In this document: piece after piece, positions 19,294 through 27,190 of the stretch
Layout: every line of letters starts with the position of its first letter
Position numbering within the stretch: position 1 is the stretch's first letter
The notes under the pieces: generated by a model
Databases searched by the model: none
Seen by the model: only the letters and a program-made list of their open reading frames with translations
Told to the model about the DNA's origin: nothing
Source: Denitromonas sp.
GTDB taxonomy: Bacteria > Pseudomonadota > Gammaproteobacteria > Burkholderiales > Rhodocyclaceae
Assembly (NCBI RefSeq): GCF_034676725.1
Contig: NZ_JAUCBR010000004.1
Location: 2,370,001-2,434,000 of the forward strand
DNA: 64,000 nucleotides
Direction: 5' to 3'
Translations under genes and position numbers: made by a program

Positions 19294-19455
19294 GGACGAC
19301 CCTCCCGTCGCTGGCGCGACGTCCTCCCCGAGGGAGGTTCGCGCGCCCTTCGGGCGGCCGTGCGGGCGCGTACAGGACGACCCACCCGTCGCTGGCGCGA
19401 CGTCCTCCCCGTGGGAGGAGCGCACGCCCTTCGGGCGGCCGTGCGGGCGTGCTCA
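19294..19455. repeat. Two tandem copies of an 81-bp GC-rich hairpin repeat
   Basis: Units 19294-19374 and 19375-19455 share ggacgaccc, gtcgctggcgcgacgtcctc and gcccttcgggcggccgtgcg with a few substitutions. Each contains two hairpins (cctccc/gggagg and gcccttcgggc). They fill the only sizeable gap of the ape operon (apeI-apeJ) and look like a REP-type dispersed intergenic element. Confidence 0.85.
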
Positions 19456-19794
19456 TGCGCCGAACACCACTTTGCCGCTCGACTTCGCCTGGCCGTCGGC
19501 GGTGTAGGCGAAGCGCAGCGTGGCTTTCTCGGCCGACCAGTCGAGCGCCAGTGTCAGCGTTTCGCCGGGCAGCACGCGGTCGTTGAACTTCAGTGCTTCG
19601 AGGCGCTGGCAGGTGCCGGCTAGGCCGAAATGCTGCTGGGCAAAGCGGATCGCCCAGTCCACCTGGGCCACGCCGGGCAGGATCGGGGTGCCGGGGAAGT
19701 GGCCCTGGAAATGCACCAGGCCGGCGTCGGCGAGGATGCGCAGGCGCACCGCGGTGTCGCCGCGTTCGATGAGTTGGGCGTCCGGCAGACTCAT
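19453..19794 (-). CDS. apeI: ApeI-type hotdog dehydratase
   Basis: 113 residues, FabZ-like. The active-site helix entry FQGHFPGTPILPGVAQVDWA contains the catalytic His and the PGxPILPGV signature. It forms the dehydratase heterodimer with ApeP in characterised APE systems. The start overlaps the apeH stop by 4 nt, and the stop abuts the 81-bp repeats. Confidence 0.88.
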   Translation of the reverse strand: MSLPDAQLIERGDTAVRLRILADAGLVHFQGHFPGTPILPGVAQVDWAIRFAQQHFGLAGTCQRLEALKFNDRVLPGETLTLALDWSAEKATLRFAYTADGQAKSSGKVVFGA

Positions 19795-21149
19795 GATGTG
19801 ATGGCCTCGTCGAAGAGGCGCTGCAGGGCGTCGAGCGGCAGCTTGCCGCGTTCGTTGTAGGGCAGCGCGGCGGGGAAGCGCCAGCGGCGCGGCAGGGTGA
19901 CGCGCTCGAAGTGGGCGAGCAGATGGGTGCGCAGGCCTTCGGCGACGGCACGCCGCCCCTCGGTCGCGAGCGCCTGCAGCCCCGCGGCGGTGAGGCTGGC
20001 GACGGCGCCCAGGCGGTCACGCTGGCCGGGCAGCAGCACGATGGTGCAGGCGGCGACCCAGGGGTGCTCGGCCAGGCGCTGTTCCATGGCCGGCAGCGCC
20101 ACGCGCTTGCCTTCGAGCTTGAGGATGCGGTCGGCGCGGCCGCGCAGGCGGAAGTGGCCGTCGGCCGTCACCTCGGCCAGATCGCCGGTGGCCACCGGTG
20201 CGTCGTCGTCGGCAAAGGGCGAGCGCACCTGCAGGATGCCCGCATCATCGAGCGCGATGTCGACGCCGGGCAGCGGCTGCCAGGGCGACTCGGCCTGCGG
20301 CCACTGGCGGCGCCAGGCGATGCCGCCGGTCTCGGTGCTGCCATAGACCTCGATCGGCGCCTGCCCCAGGGCGGCGCCGAGGGTGGCGGCGGTGTCGGCC
20401 CCCAGCGGGGCGCCGGAGGAGAAGATGGCCGTCGTGTAGGGGGCGAGCTCAGCCGGGTCGAGCAGATCGCCCAGGCGCGACAGGTGTGCCGGGCTGGAGA
20501 TGACCGTGCCGCGGCCGTGGGCGCGCAGGCGGTTGAGCAGGGCGTGCGGGGTGGCGGCGACGGCGGTGTCGAAGGGCCGGCCCGCGCTCAGCGGGCCCAG
20601 CAGCCGGAACAGGAGGCCGTAGATGTGAAAGTGCGGCACGGTGGCGAATACCAGGTCGGTGCCCAGCAGCGGCCCCCACTGCGCCGCGTGGGCGAGCACT
20701 TCGGCGTCGAGCTGGGCGAGCCGCTTGAGGATCGGCTTGGGCGCGCCGCTGCTGCCGGAGGTGGTCAGTTCGATCGGCGCGTCGGCCGGCAGGGGCGCGG
20801 TTGGCGTCCAGCCCGCGGTGCCGGGCAGCTGGCCGATGGCGGCGGTGTCGAGAACGCCGTCGCAGCCCTCGGCGCATTGGGCCAGCGCGGCGTGCTGGAA
20901 GTTGGCCGGGACCACCACCTGCTGGCCGGCATGCAGCAGGCCGATCAGGCCGGCGAGGAAGTCGGCCGCATCCGGCGCGTCGAGCGCGATCCGGCGCCCC
21001 GGCCGGGCTGCGTGGGCACGGGCGATGGCACCGACGCGGGACCAGAAGGCATCCCAGCGCAGCGTCGTGCCGTTCTCGCGCAGCGCAACGATGGTGTCAG
21101 CCGGCCGGTCGGTCGGGACCAGGCCAAGCAGCGACTTGGCACCGCTCAT
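19791..21149 (-). CDS. apeH: AMP-dependent aryl acid ligase ApeH
   Basis: 452 residues. Adenylate-forming enzyme: P-loop LTTSGSSGAPKPILK, A5-like YGSTETGGIAW, and the RLRGRADRILKLEGKRV hinge with the catalytic Lys region. It should activate the aromatic acid and load it on an ACP (apeE or apeF). The ATG at 21149 overlaps the apeG stop; a longer frame starting at 21314 is an apeG shadow. Confidence 0.88.
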   Translation of the reverse strand: MSGAKSLLGLVPTDRPADTIVALRENGTTLRWDAFWSRVGAIARAHAARPGRRIALDAPDAADFLAGLIGLLHAGQQVVVPANFQHAALAQCAEGCDGVLDTAAIGQLPGTAGWTPTAPLPADAPIELTTSGSSGAPKPILKRLAQLDAEVLAHAAQWGPLLGTDLVFATVPHFHIYGLLFRLLGPLSAGRPFDTAVAATPHALLNRLRAHGRGTVISSPAHLSRLGDLLDPAELAPYTTAIFSSGAPLGADTAATLGAALGQAPIEVYGSTETGGIAWRRQWPQAESPWQPLPGVDIALDDAGILQVRSPFADDDAPVATGDLAEVTADGHFRLRGRADRILKLEGKRVALPAMEQRLAEHPWVAACTIVLLPGQRDRLGAVASLTAAGLQALATEGRRAVAEGLRTHLLAHFERVTLPRRWRFPAALPYNERGKLPLDALQRLFDEAITS

Positions 21150-21697
21150 CGCGAGGCCCCGAAATGCTGGCGGCGGTACAGCCACTCGCCGGCAAAGAGC
21201 AGGCCCATCAGCGCGTAGGCGATACCGCCGTTGTACCAGACCCAGGTTTCGCGGCTGGCCAATACGGCGGTGTAGGCGGCGATGGCGCCGTTGACGATGA
21301 AGAAGCCGCACCACAGTTGCGTGACCTTGCGGGTGTAGGCCACCCCGGCCGGCGGCAAGTCGGGCTGGTGCAGGCGGGCGATGCGCTCGATGACGGTGGG
21401 TGGCTGGACCAGCGAGTGGGCGAACAAGGCCAGCATGGCCAGGTTCACCAGCACCGGGTAGAGGCGCAGCACGGCTTCGCTGTTGCTGATCGCGACCAGG
21501 GCGGCGAGCGTGAGCAGCGCGCCGGCCAGCAGCCAGCGCTGGCTGCCGCGGGCGGCGCGCTGACCGCCGCTGAGCAGGCGCAGGCCGACCAGCACCAGCA
21601 GCAGTGGGATCACTTGCCGGGGTTCGAAGTGCGCCAGCGCCAGGTAGATGGCGACGGGCGTGGCCGCGAACAGCAGCGTGCGAACGACCGGCAGCAT
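21146..21697 (-). CDS. apeG: COG4648-type inner-membrane protein ApeG
   Basis: 183 residues with about five to six hydrophobic segments (LLFAATPVAIYLALAHF, VIPLLLVLVGLRLL, WLLAGALLTLAALVAI, YPVLVNLAMLALFAHSL, LWCGFFIVNGAIAAYTAV, GGIAYALMGLLFAGEW). It sits between the ACP and ligase genes, as the COG4648 protein does in APE clusters. Biochemical role unknown. It starts 8 nt after the second ACP gene. Confidence 0.82.
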   Translation of the reverse strand: MLPVVRTLLFAATPVAIYLALAHFEPRQVIPLLLVLVGLRLLSGGQRAARGSQRWLLAGALLTLAALVAISNSEAVLRLYPVLVNLAMLALFAHSLVQPPTVIERIARLHQPDLPPAGVAYTRKVTQLWCGFFIVNGAIAAYTAVLASRETWVWYNGGIAYALMGLLFAGEWLYRRQHFGASR

Positions 21698-21705
21698 GCG
21701 CAGGG

Positions 21706-21975
21706 TCAGCGTGCCAGCAGGGCCTGGACGGCGCGGATCACGTCGGCCACGGTGCGCACGGCCTTGAACTCGTCGGCCTTGATGCGTTTGCCGGTCAGGG
21801 TCTGCAGTTTGACCGCCAGGTCGACCGCGTCGATGCTGTCGAGGTCGAGGTCTTCGTACAGGTTGGCCTCCCGGGTGATCTGGTCTTCGGGGGTTTCGAA
21901 GGACTCGACGAGGATGGTCTTCAGTTCGTCGAAAATTGCCTCTTCGCTCAGGGCCATGATGTTGTCCATTTTCAT
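21706..21975 (-). CDS. apeF: Acyl carrier protein (second ACP of ape operon)
   Basis: 89 residues. The phosphopantetheine serine lies in EDLDLDSIDAVDLAVKL, and the length and acidity are typical of ACPs. It starts with the ATGA overlap of the preceding ACP. The E/F assignment is by position only. Confidence 0.85.
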   Translation of the reverse strand: MKMDNIMALSEEAIFDELKTILVESFETPEDQITREANLYEDLDLDSIDAVDLAVKLQTLTGKRIKADEFKAVRTVADVIRAVQALLAR

Positions 21976-22238
21976 GCCTTGTTCTCGCTGTGCTGGCGAA
22001 CCAGTTCGACCAGGGTGTTGACGGAGTGGAAGTGGCGCTTGACGCTCGGGTCGTCGCCGTCGAGGCGCACCTGGTAGCGCTTGCGCAGCGCCACGCCGAG
22101 TTCCAGCGCGTCGATCGAGTCCAGCCCGAGGCCGTCGCCGAACAGCGGGGCGGCCGGGTCGATGTCCTCGGCAGTCATGTCCTCGAGATCGAGGGCATCG
22201 ATGATCAGTTGCCTGATCTCAGTTTGCAGGTTGTCCAT
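21972..22238 (-). CDS. apeE: Acyl carrier protein (first ACP of ape operon)
   Basis: 88 residues. The 4'-phosphopantetheine site is GDGLGLDSIDALELGVAL. It is modified presumably by the PPTase encoded at the start of the operon. The start lies 20 nt inside the end of apeD. One ACP carries the aromatic starter and the other the extension in characterised systems; which is which cannot be read here. Confidence 0.85.
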   Translation of the reverse strand: MDNLQTEIRQLIIDALDLEDMTAEDIDPAAPLFGDGLGLDSIDALELGVALRKRYQVRLDGDDPSVKRHFHSVNTLVELVRQHSENKA

Positions 22239-23007
22239 GAGCGGCTAGCTCCAGTGCGAAATGGTTTTGCAGAGCGTCCGTCAGGCGCCGGACCGCAAGC
22301 GTGTCGGGCAGGTCGGGCTTGATCAGCTGGCTGACGGAAAGGGGAGATTTTACTTCGAGTCGGTACTCGAATCGACGGGGCGGGATGTCATACCACGGCC
22401 GGCCCTTCGACAGGGTGGGCGGATCGCAGCTGAGCACGACCGGCAGGATCGGTTGGTCGCTGCCCAGCGCGATGTGGGCCGCGCCGCGCAGGAAGCGCAG
22501 CGGTTGCCCGGGCTGGGTGCGTGTGCCCTCGGGGAAGATGATCAGCGCACCGCCTTCGCGCAGTGCGCCGACACAGGCCTCGACCAGTTCTTCGGATGAT
22601 TTGGCGTTGCTGATGTAGCCGGCGGCGCGCACCACACCGCCGAGGAAGGGGCTGTTCCACAAGGCGGCCTTGACGACGCAGTCCGAGCGCGGCATGAGCG
22701 AAATCATCACCACCACGTCGATCAGGGTCGGGTGGTTGGCCAGCACCAGCACGCCCCGCGCCTCGGCGAGGGCGGCGGCGTTCTTCAGGTGCAGGCGCAT
22801 GATGCCGACCGTACACATGAAGCCGACGAACAGGCCGAACATCTTGTGGATGACCCACTGCATGCGCTGGCGCCGCCGCCGCGGGCCGCCGGGCAGGAGG
22901 CGGACGACGGGAAAGGCCAGCACGGTGATGGCCAGGCCGCCAATGCTGAACAGGCTGAAGGCCAGCCCGGTCATCAGCAGCCGCCACAGATAGTTGAGCT
23001 TACGCAT
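22219..23007 (-). CDS. apeD: PlsC-like lysophospholipid acyltransferase ApeD
   Basis: 262 residues. The N-terminal hydrophobic segment (LMTGLAFSLFSIGGLAITVLA) anchors it to the membrane. The acyltransferase motifs are NHPTLIDVVV (HX4D) and FPEGTRTQPGQPL. It probably transfers acyl groups to the lipid anchor of the polyene. It overlaps apeC by 8 nt. Confidence 0.87.
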   Translation of the reverse strand: MRKLNYLWRLLMTGLAFSLFSIGGLAITVLAFPVVRLLPGGPRRRRQRMQWVIHKMFGLFVGFMCTVGIMRLHLKNAAALAEARGVLVLANHPTLIDVVVMISLMPRSDCVVKAALWNSPFLGGVVRAAGYISNAKSSEELVEACVGALREGGALIIFPEGTRTQPGQPLRFLRGAAHIALGSDQPILPVVLSCDPPTLSKGRPWYDIPPRRFEYRLEVKSPLSVSQLIKPDLPDTLAVRRLTDALQNHFALELAAHGQPAN

Positions 23008-23710
23008 CCTTGCGCGTCCATTCCCAGTGCGTTCGCTGGCCAGTCCACTGGGCGTGCGGCGCCTGCCGGGACAGCAGTTCCAGCAGCCGCTGGCTCATGG
23101 TGTCGCCCGACGGCTCGCCCGTGGCGGGGCGCGTACTGACCTGCAGGCACGGCGGGTGGTTCAGGTCGAGCAGCAGCGCCAAGGCATGAGGCGATTCGGC
23201 GGCGGCAATGTCGGCCTGATACAGCTCGGGGGCCGGGGCATCGGCATAGACCAGCAGGATGCTCGGCGTGGCGGCCGACAGCCGGGCCCGCGCCTCGACC
23301 AGGGCCATGCCGAGTGTCTCGTCGCCGGCCGCGATGGCGGTGGCCGGGGCCGTGTCCTGGCGTGCAATGGAAAAGACGCCCGCCGCGGCATTGTGGACAC
23401 TCAGGCTGAAGGCCGCCGGCGAGACGTCCTCGCCCGTGGCCAGTGCGTTCAGCATGGTCAGGGTGCGGGCAAGCTCGCCATGGCGCGAGGCGAAGATCAT
23501 CGGTACGCCGGCCCGCCCCCCGAGGCAGCGGTGGGCGACGTTGAGCGCCATGCGGGCGACCGGGCCGAGGCGGCGGCGCAGCATGGGGTCGACAAAGGCG
23601 ATGTCTGCCGCGTCCGTGGGGCTGCCGGATTGCGCAGCCCGCTCCGGCTGTGTTCGCGGGCCGGGGGGCCATGCCTCCCAGGCGGCGAGGGGCAGCGAGA
23701 ATGAGTCCAT
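23000..23710 (-). CDS. apeC: Beta-ketoacyl synthase chain-length factor ApeC
   Basis: 236 residues, about half a ketosynthase. The start MDSFSLPLAAWEAWPPG is typical of this family. The region equivalent to the active site reads SLSVHNAAAGVFSIA and has no nucleophilic Cys, as expected for a CLF partner of ApeO. A possible earlier ATG at 23800 would overlap the PPTase gene, but it would add an unusual 30-residue tail across the 23762 inverted repeat. Confidence 0.83.
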   Translation of the reverse strand: MDSFSLPLAAWEAWPPGPRTQPERAAQSGSPTDAADIAFVDPMLRRRLGPVARMALNVAHRCLGGRAGVPMIFASRHGELARTLTMLNALATGEDVSPAAFSLSVHNAAAGVFSIARQDTAPATAIAAGDETLGMALVEARARLSAATPSILLVYADAPAPELYQADIAAAESPHALALLLDLNHPPCLQVSTRPATGEPSGDTMSQRLLELLSRQAPHAQWTGQRTHWEWTRKDA

Positions 23711-23758
23711 GCTTCCGGGCGCGGTCGAGGGTGTCAAGGCGCGCGATTCTAACAGGGT

Positions 23759-23779
23759 AGTGTTACCGGTTGTAACAAC
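23759..23779. promoter_or_regulatory. Inverted repeat upstream of apeC (possible operator)
   Basis: GTTAC-cggtt-GTAAC (23762-23776), extended outward to agtgttac...gtaacaact with one bulged base. It is AT-richer than its surroundings and lies in the only non-overlapped stretch between apeB and apeC if apeC starts at 23710. It could be an internal promoter or operator; no factor is implied by sequence. Confidence 0.3.
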
Positions 23780-23789
23780 TTTGGCTTTC

Positions 23790-24503
23790 TCATGTGTCAT
23801 GGCGGTGCGGTGTGTCGGTGAGCGCGTCCAGGGCCCACGGGATCCAGTCGACATCCTGGGCGACAAAGCCGTCGCGCTGCCACAGCCAGAGCGCGGGGGC
23901 GGGCTGCGCCGAGGCAGCCACCCAGCCGACGGACAGCGACCCGGATCGCAGGGTGGTGCCGGCCGACCAATCGGCCGTGGGCGGCGGTGTGTCGCGAATG
24001 GTCCAGCGTGTTTGCCGGAGGGCCGCGAGCAAGGGGGTGGCGGTGGCTTTGGCCCAGGCTTCCTTGAGTACCCAGAGCTGGTGAAAGGCGAGATCGCCAT
24101 CGGGCTGGCGGGCCAGCCAGTGATTGCTCGGGGCGTCGAAGCCGGCAGCGGCCAGTGCCGCTGTGTGGCGGCGATGGACCTGCAGGTCGAGGCCGCAACG
24201 CCCGCCGGTATGGATGATGCAGCCGACATGCTCGCCCGAATGGCTGAGGCTGAATTCGAGCCCGCTGGCGGCGTCGAGCGTCGGGCGGCCGTCATGCAGC
24301 GAAAAACGCCAGGCCTCTGGCGGGGTCTGCGGGCGGAGGTGGCTCAGGGCGTAGCGCAGCAAACGGCGCCCGGCGCCAAATTGCCGGCGACGGCGCTCGC
24401 CGCCCATGGCCTGCTGGCGGTGGTGTTCATCGGTTGTCAGGATGTCCGGTTGATGCGGCAGCGCATCGATGGTGCCGAGATAAATCGCCAGGGCTGCTGT
24501 CAT
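23790..24503 (-). CDS. apeB: 4'-phosphopantetheinyl transferase ApeB (Sfp type)
   Basis: 237 residues from ATG 24503 (an ATG at 24566 is also open). It attaches phosphopantetheine to the two ape ACPs. The Mg-binding motif is CGLDLQV (the first Asp of Sfp-type enzymes), and the catalytic WVLKEAWAKATATPLL is the W-x-x-KEA signature. FSLSHSGEHV matches the family's LSHS. As the first gene of the operon it is placed as in other APE clusters. No good ribosome-binding site is visible for either start. Confidence 0.85.
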   Translation of the reverse strand: MTAALAIYLGTIDALPHQPDILTTDEHHRQQAMGGERRRRQFGAGRRLLRYALSHLRPQTPPEAWRFSLHDGRPTLDAASGLEFSLSHSGEHVGCIIHTGGRCGLDLQVHRRHTAALAAAGFDAPSNHWLARQPDGDLAFHQLWVLKEAWAKATATPLLAALRQTRWTIRDTPPPTADWSAGTTLRSGSLSVGWVAASAQPAPALWLWQRDGFVAQDVDWIPWALDALTDTPHRHDT

Positions 24504-24719
24504 GAGCGGAGTTCGCGCCGAAAAGAGGCCACCGATGGGCGGTGTCGGCGGTAACGATACCGGCACTCGGGCCGGTCGGGCAGTGCCGGGCGCCGGGTGG
24601 TCGGCGGTGGTGCCTCTGGCGGCGTCGGGGCCGGCGGGGCGATGGCGCGTGTCATCAAAATCCGGATAGGGCTGCGCTACTATTGGGCGATCAGGTGATC
24701 TGAACCAAGGATGCAGCCC

Positions 24720-25385
24720 ATGGCGCGTGCGCCAATCGTTACATTGATTTCACAGAAAGGGGGCGCGGGAAAAACCACCGTGGCCATGCAACTGGCCGCG
24801 GGGCTGGCGCGGCGCGGGCGCCGGGTTGAAGTCGTCGATCTCGACATGCAGGAGTCGGCCAGCCGCTGGGCCGCGGCGGCGCCGCCGGGGCATCCGTTTC
24901 CGGCGCGGGTGCATCACTTTACCCAGGCGCCGCTCGAGTTGCCGGACAAGCTCGCCAAGTGGCGCAAACGGGCGGACGTGATCGTGCTCGACTGCCCGCC
25001 GTCGATCGACCACCCCCGGACCCTGGCGGCACTCAATCACACCGATCTGGCGATCATCCCGGTGGTGCCCAGCCCGACGGATCTGTGGTCGACCCGTGCA
25101 GTCGAGCGCCTGATCGTCAGCCTGCAGGCAACCCGCCCCGGCCTGCAGGGCGTGCTGGTGCCCAACCGGGTGATGCGCACCTCGCTGGCAGCGGACGTGA
25201 TGGAGGTGATGCAGGAGTTCGATCTGCCGGTGCTGCCCACCGTTCTCAACCAGCGCAACGCTTATGCGCAAAGCGCCGCCATCGGCGGCTCGGTGTTCGA
25301 TCTGGGCAGCGCGGCGCAGCCGGCGCAACTGGAGGTGCTGCGCCTGGTCAGTGCCGTGGCGAAACAACTCGGAGTCCTGTCATGA
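24720..25385 (+). CDS. ParA/MinD-family ATPase
   Basis: 221 residues. It has the deviant Walker A SQKGGAGKTT, switch I region VDLDMQESASRW and Walker B DVIVLDCPPSI. It is the short ParA form without an N-terminal HTH. The ATG at 24720 is preferred because AAGG (24707-24710) abuts the ATG at 24711 but is well spaced from 24720. Its stop overlaps the next gene by 4 nt. It lies divergent from the ape operon and directly outside the tRNA-att site of the island. It may be a stray partition or positioning ATPase. Confidence 0.85.
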   Translation: MARAPIVTLISQKGGAGKTTVAMQLAAGLARRGRRVEVVDLDMQESASRWAAAAPPGHPFPARVHHFTQAPLELPDKLAKWRKRADVIVLDCPPSIDHPRTLAALNHTDLAIIPVVPSPTDLWSTRAVERLIVSLQATRPGLQGVLVPNRVMRTSLAADVMEVMQEFDLPVLPTVLNQRNAYAQSAAIGGSVFDLGSAAQPAQLEVLRLVSAVAKQLGVLS

Positions 25386-25768
25386 CCATCCGCACGCCCA
25401 TCAAGGACGCCCTGCGTTCGAGCATCGAGAATGAAGACGCCGCCCTGGCCAGACGCCTCCCGTCGCGCGCGGTAAAGCGCCGCACGTCGGTCAAACTGAG
25501 CACCAAGGCAGTCAAGCGCATGTCGGCGACCGAGCCGCCAGCGCGGGTCAAGCCGGCCAAACCGTTCGACGTGACGCTCTCGCTGGCGGAGGCCGAGCAA
25601 CTCACCGCGCTGCGCGACCGCTTGCGGGCCGGGGGCACGACGGTGGGGCGTCGCGAACTGCTGCGGGTTGCGGTCGAGCTGCTGGGGTCGGTGGAGCCGG
25701 ATGTGCTGTGCGCGCAACTGAAGGCGCTGCCCGCGCTGTCGAAAAAGCAGGGGAAGCTGCGCGGGTAG
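25382..25768 (+). CDS. Small basic protein, likely partner of the ParA ATPase
   Basis: 128 residues, very basic in the N-terminal half (RRLPSRAVKRRTSVKLST, AVKRMSATEPPARVKPAK). It is followed by a compact segment (FDVTLSLAEAEQLTALRDRL, GRRELLRVAVELL) that could be a ribbon-helix-helix or similar DNA-binding fold. No ParB signature is visible. The ATGA overlap with the ParA gene implies they function together, perhaps as a ParB-like adaptor or cargo protein. Family not recognised. Confidence 0.6.
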   Translation: MTIRTPIKDALRSSIENEDAALARRLPSRAVKRRTSVKLSTKAVKRMSATEPPARVKPAKPFDVTLSLAEAEQLTALRDRLRAGGTTVGRRELLRVAVELLGSVEPDVLCAQLKALPALSKKQGKLRG

Positions 25769-25787
25769 GGTAGGCTGCGGATAACGG

Positions 25788-25843
25788 TGGTCTCCCCGAC
25801 AGGAATCGAACCTGTATCTAGCGCTTAGGAGGCGATAGATACA
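25788..25843 (-). other. 3' fragment of tRNA-Arg(CCU) gene = island attachment site
   Basis: On the minus strand, cgcctcctaagcgct, acaggttcgattcctgt and cggggagacca give the anticodon loop (CCT), the T-arm and the acceptor 3' strand with CCA. The D-arm and 5' acceptor strand are missing, so this is an att copy and not a working tRNA. A perfect 8-bp inverted repeat (tgtatcta 25813-25820 / tagataca 25836-25843) brackets a 15-nt core containing the anticodon, as expected for tyrosine-integrase core sites. No full copy of this tRNA is in the window. Confidence 0.8.
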
Positions 25844-25913
25844 TCGAGTAATTGCAAGGTATGTGGCCTTGGTGTGGAATAATTGGCACACTCTTGGCAC
25901 AGTGAGACGGGAA

Positions 25914-26963
25914 ATGGCGACGATTCGCAAGCGCGGGGACTTGCAGTGGCATGCACAGGTACGAAAAAAAGGATTTCCGCCCCAGACAAAAACATTCCTG
26001 CAGCGCGCCGACGCTGAACGCTGGGCGAAGGAAGTCGAGATCCAGATGGAGCGGGGGTTGTTTTTCGACCGTACGACTGCGGAGCAAACCACCATCGGGG
26101 ATCTGATTCAGACCTATCGAGAGCAGGTGCTGCCGAATAAGCGCGGCAACCATTTTACTGCCTGCCTGAAAGCCATAGAAGCAGAGTTCGGTGCTTCCGC
26201 TGTCGCTAGGGTTAGTAGCCAAAGCGTTGCCGCCTGGCGTGATCGGATGGCGGCGTCCGGACTCGCCGCCGGCACAATTCGAAAGCGGCTTGCGGTTCTT
26301 TCCAAACTGTTGGACCTCGGCCACAAGGAGTGGGGGGTGTCGCTGGCTTCCAATCCGGTTGGTGCGGTGGGCCGGCCGGCGGAACGCAATCACCGCAACC
26401 GTCGGCTCGTAGATGATGAGGAAGTGCGGCTGCTTTCTGCCGTTACGCCTGCGCGGCAAGAGATTGGTTGGTTCGTTCGGCTCGCTCTCTGCACTGGTGC
26501 GCGACAAGGGGAGTTGTGGGCGCTGGAGTGGGCCGATGTTGACCTGCCGCGTCGTGTGATGCGAATCCGCGGGCTGTCGGGTGAGGGGTCGAAAAATGGC
26601 GAGCAGCGCGATGTTCCGTTGTCGTCTGTCGCTATCCAAGTGTTCGTTGAGATGCCACGGCCGGTTCGCGGTGGGCGAGTGTTTTTGTGTTGGGGTTCCA
26701 GCCAGGCTGCTCATCACATGTGGGCTGCGCTGTTACGGCGTGCGCGGCGAACGTATGTCACGGAATGCGAAAAGCAGGGGGCTGTTCCTGACGACCGGCT
26801 GACCCTGCTTCGATTTCATGATCTGCGCCACGAAGCAGCCAGTCGGTTGGCGGATCGGTTGTCGGCGCACGAGTTGGCGAAAATGTTGGGCTGGCGAAGC
26901 CTTCAGATGGCGCTGCGATATTTCCACCCGCGAGCAGAGGATTTGGCTAAGAAGCTGGGCTGA
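25914..26963 (+). CDS. Tyrosine-type site-specific integrase
   Basis: 349 residues. The N-terminal region (MATIRKRGDLQWHAQVRKKG) is the arm-binding domain, and a SAM-like core-binding domain follows. The catalytic domain shows Arg in CTGARQGELWALEW, HDLRHEAASRL and a C-terminal Tyr in LQMALRYFHPRAEDLAKKL. The ATG at 25914 is chosen; an ATG at 25863 would overlap the att region. It lies 70 bp from the tRNA-Arg fragment and therefore is the enzyme that placed this island. Confidence 0.92.
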   Translation: MATIRKRGDLQWHAQVRKKGFPPQTKTFLQRADAERWAKEVEIQMERGLFFDRTTAEQTTIGDLIQTYREQVLPNKRGNHFTACLKAIEAEFGASAVARVSSQSVAAWRDRMAASGLAAGTIRKRLAVLSKLLDLGHKEWGVSLASNPVGAVGRPAERNHRNRRLVDDEEVRLLSAVTPARQEIGWFVRLALCTGARQGELWALEWADVDLPRRVMRIRGLSGEGSKNGEQRDVPLSSVAIQVFVEMPRPVRGGRVFLCWGSSQAAHHMWAALLRRARRTYVTECEKQGAVPDDRLTLLRFHDLRHEAASRLADRLSAHELAKMLGWRSLQMALRYFHPRAEDLAKKLG

Positions 26964-27190
26964 GCAGCGCGGCACGAAACGAAAGGAGAAACTGTGCGCG
27001 ATTCTCAGCCCACAGGTAGTCGGTGTTGAGTATCGTAGCGCAGCGATGGTCATCGTTGGTCATTGCAATGGCGGCGCTCGATCCGCCAGCAGGACGATGC
27101 TGAATTTTTGGTGGTTTGGTTGAATGTTGCAGCGTGCAAAATCGAATCTGAAATACTTGCCCGCGTGTTCCATGTGGCGTTCCCGATTCC

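Noticed and set aside
25788..25834. Functional tRNA-Arg gene
   Set aside because: The 5' acceptor strand and D-arm are missing, and the anticodon stem has a mismatch. It is only the att remnant.
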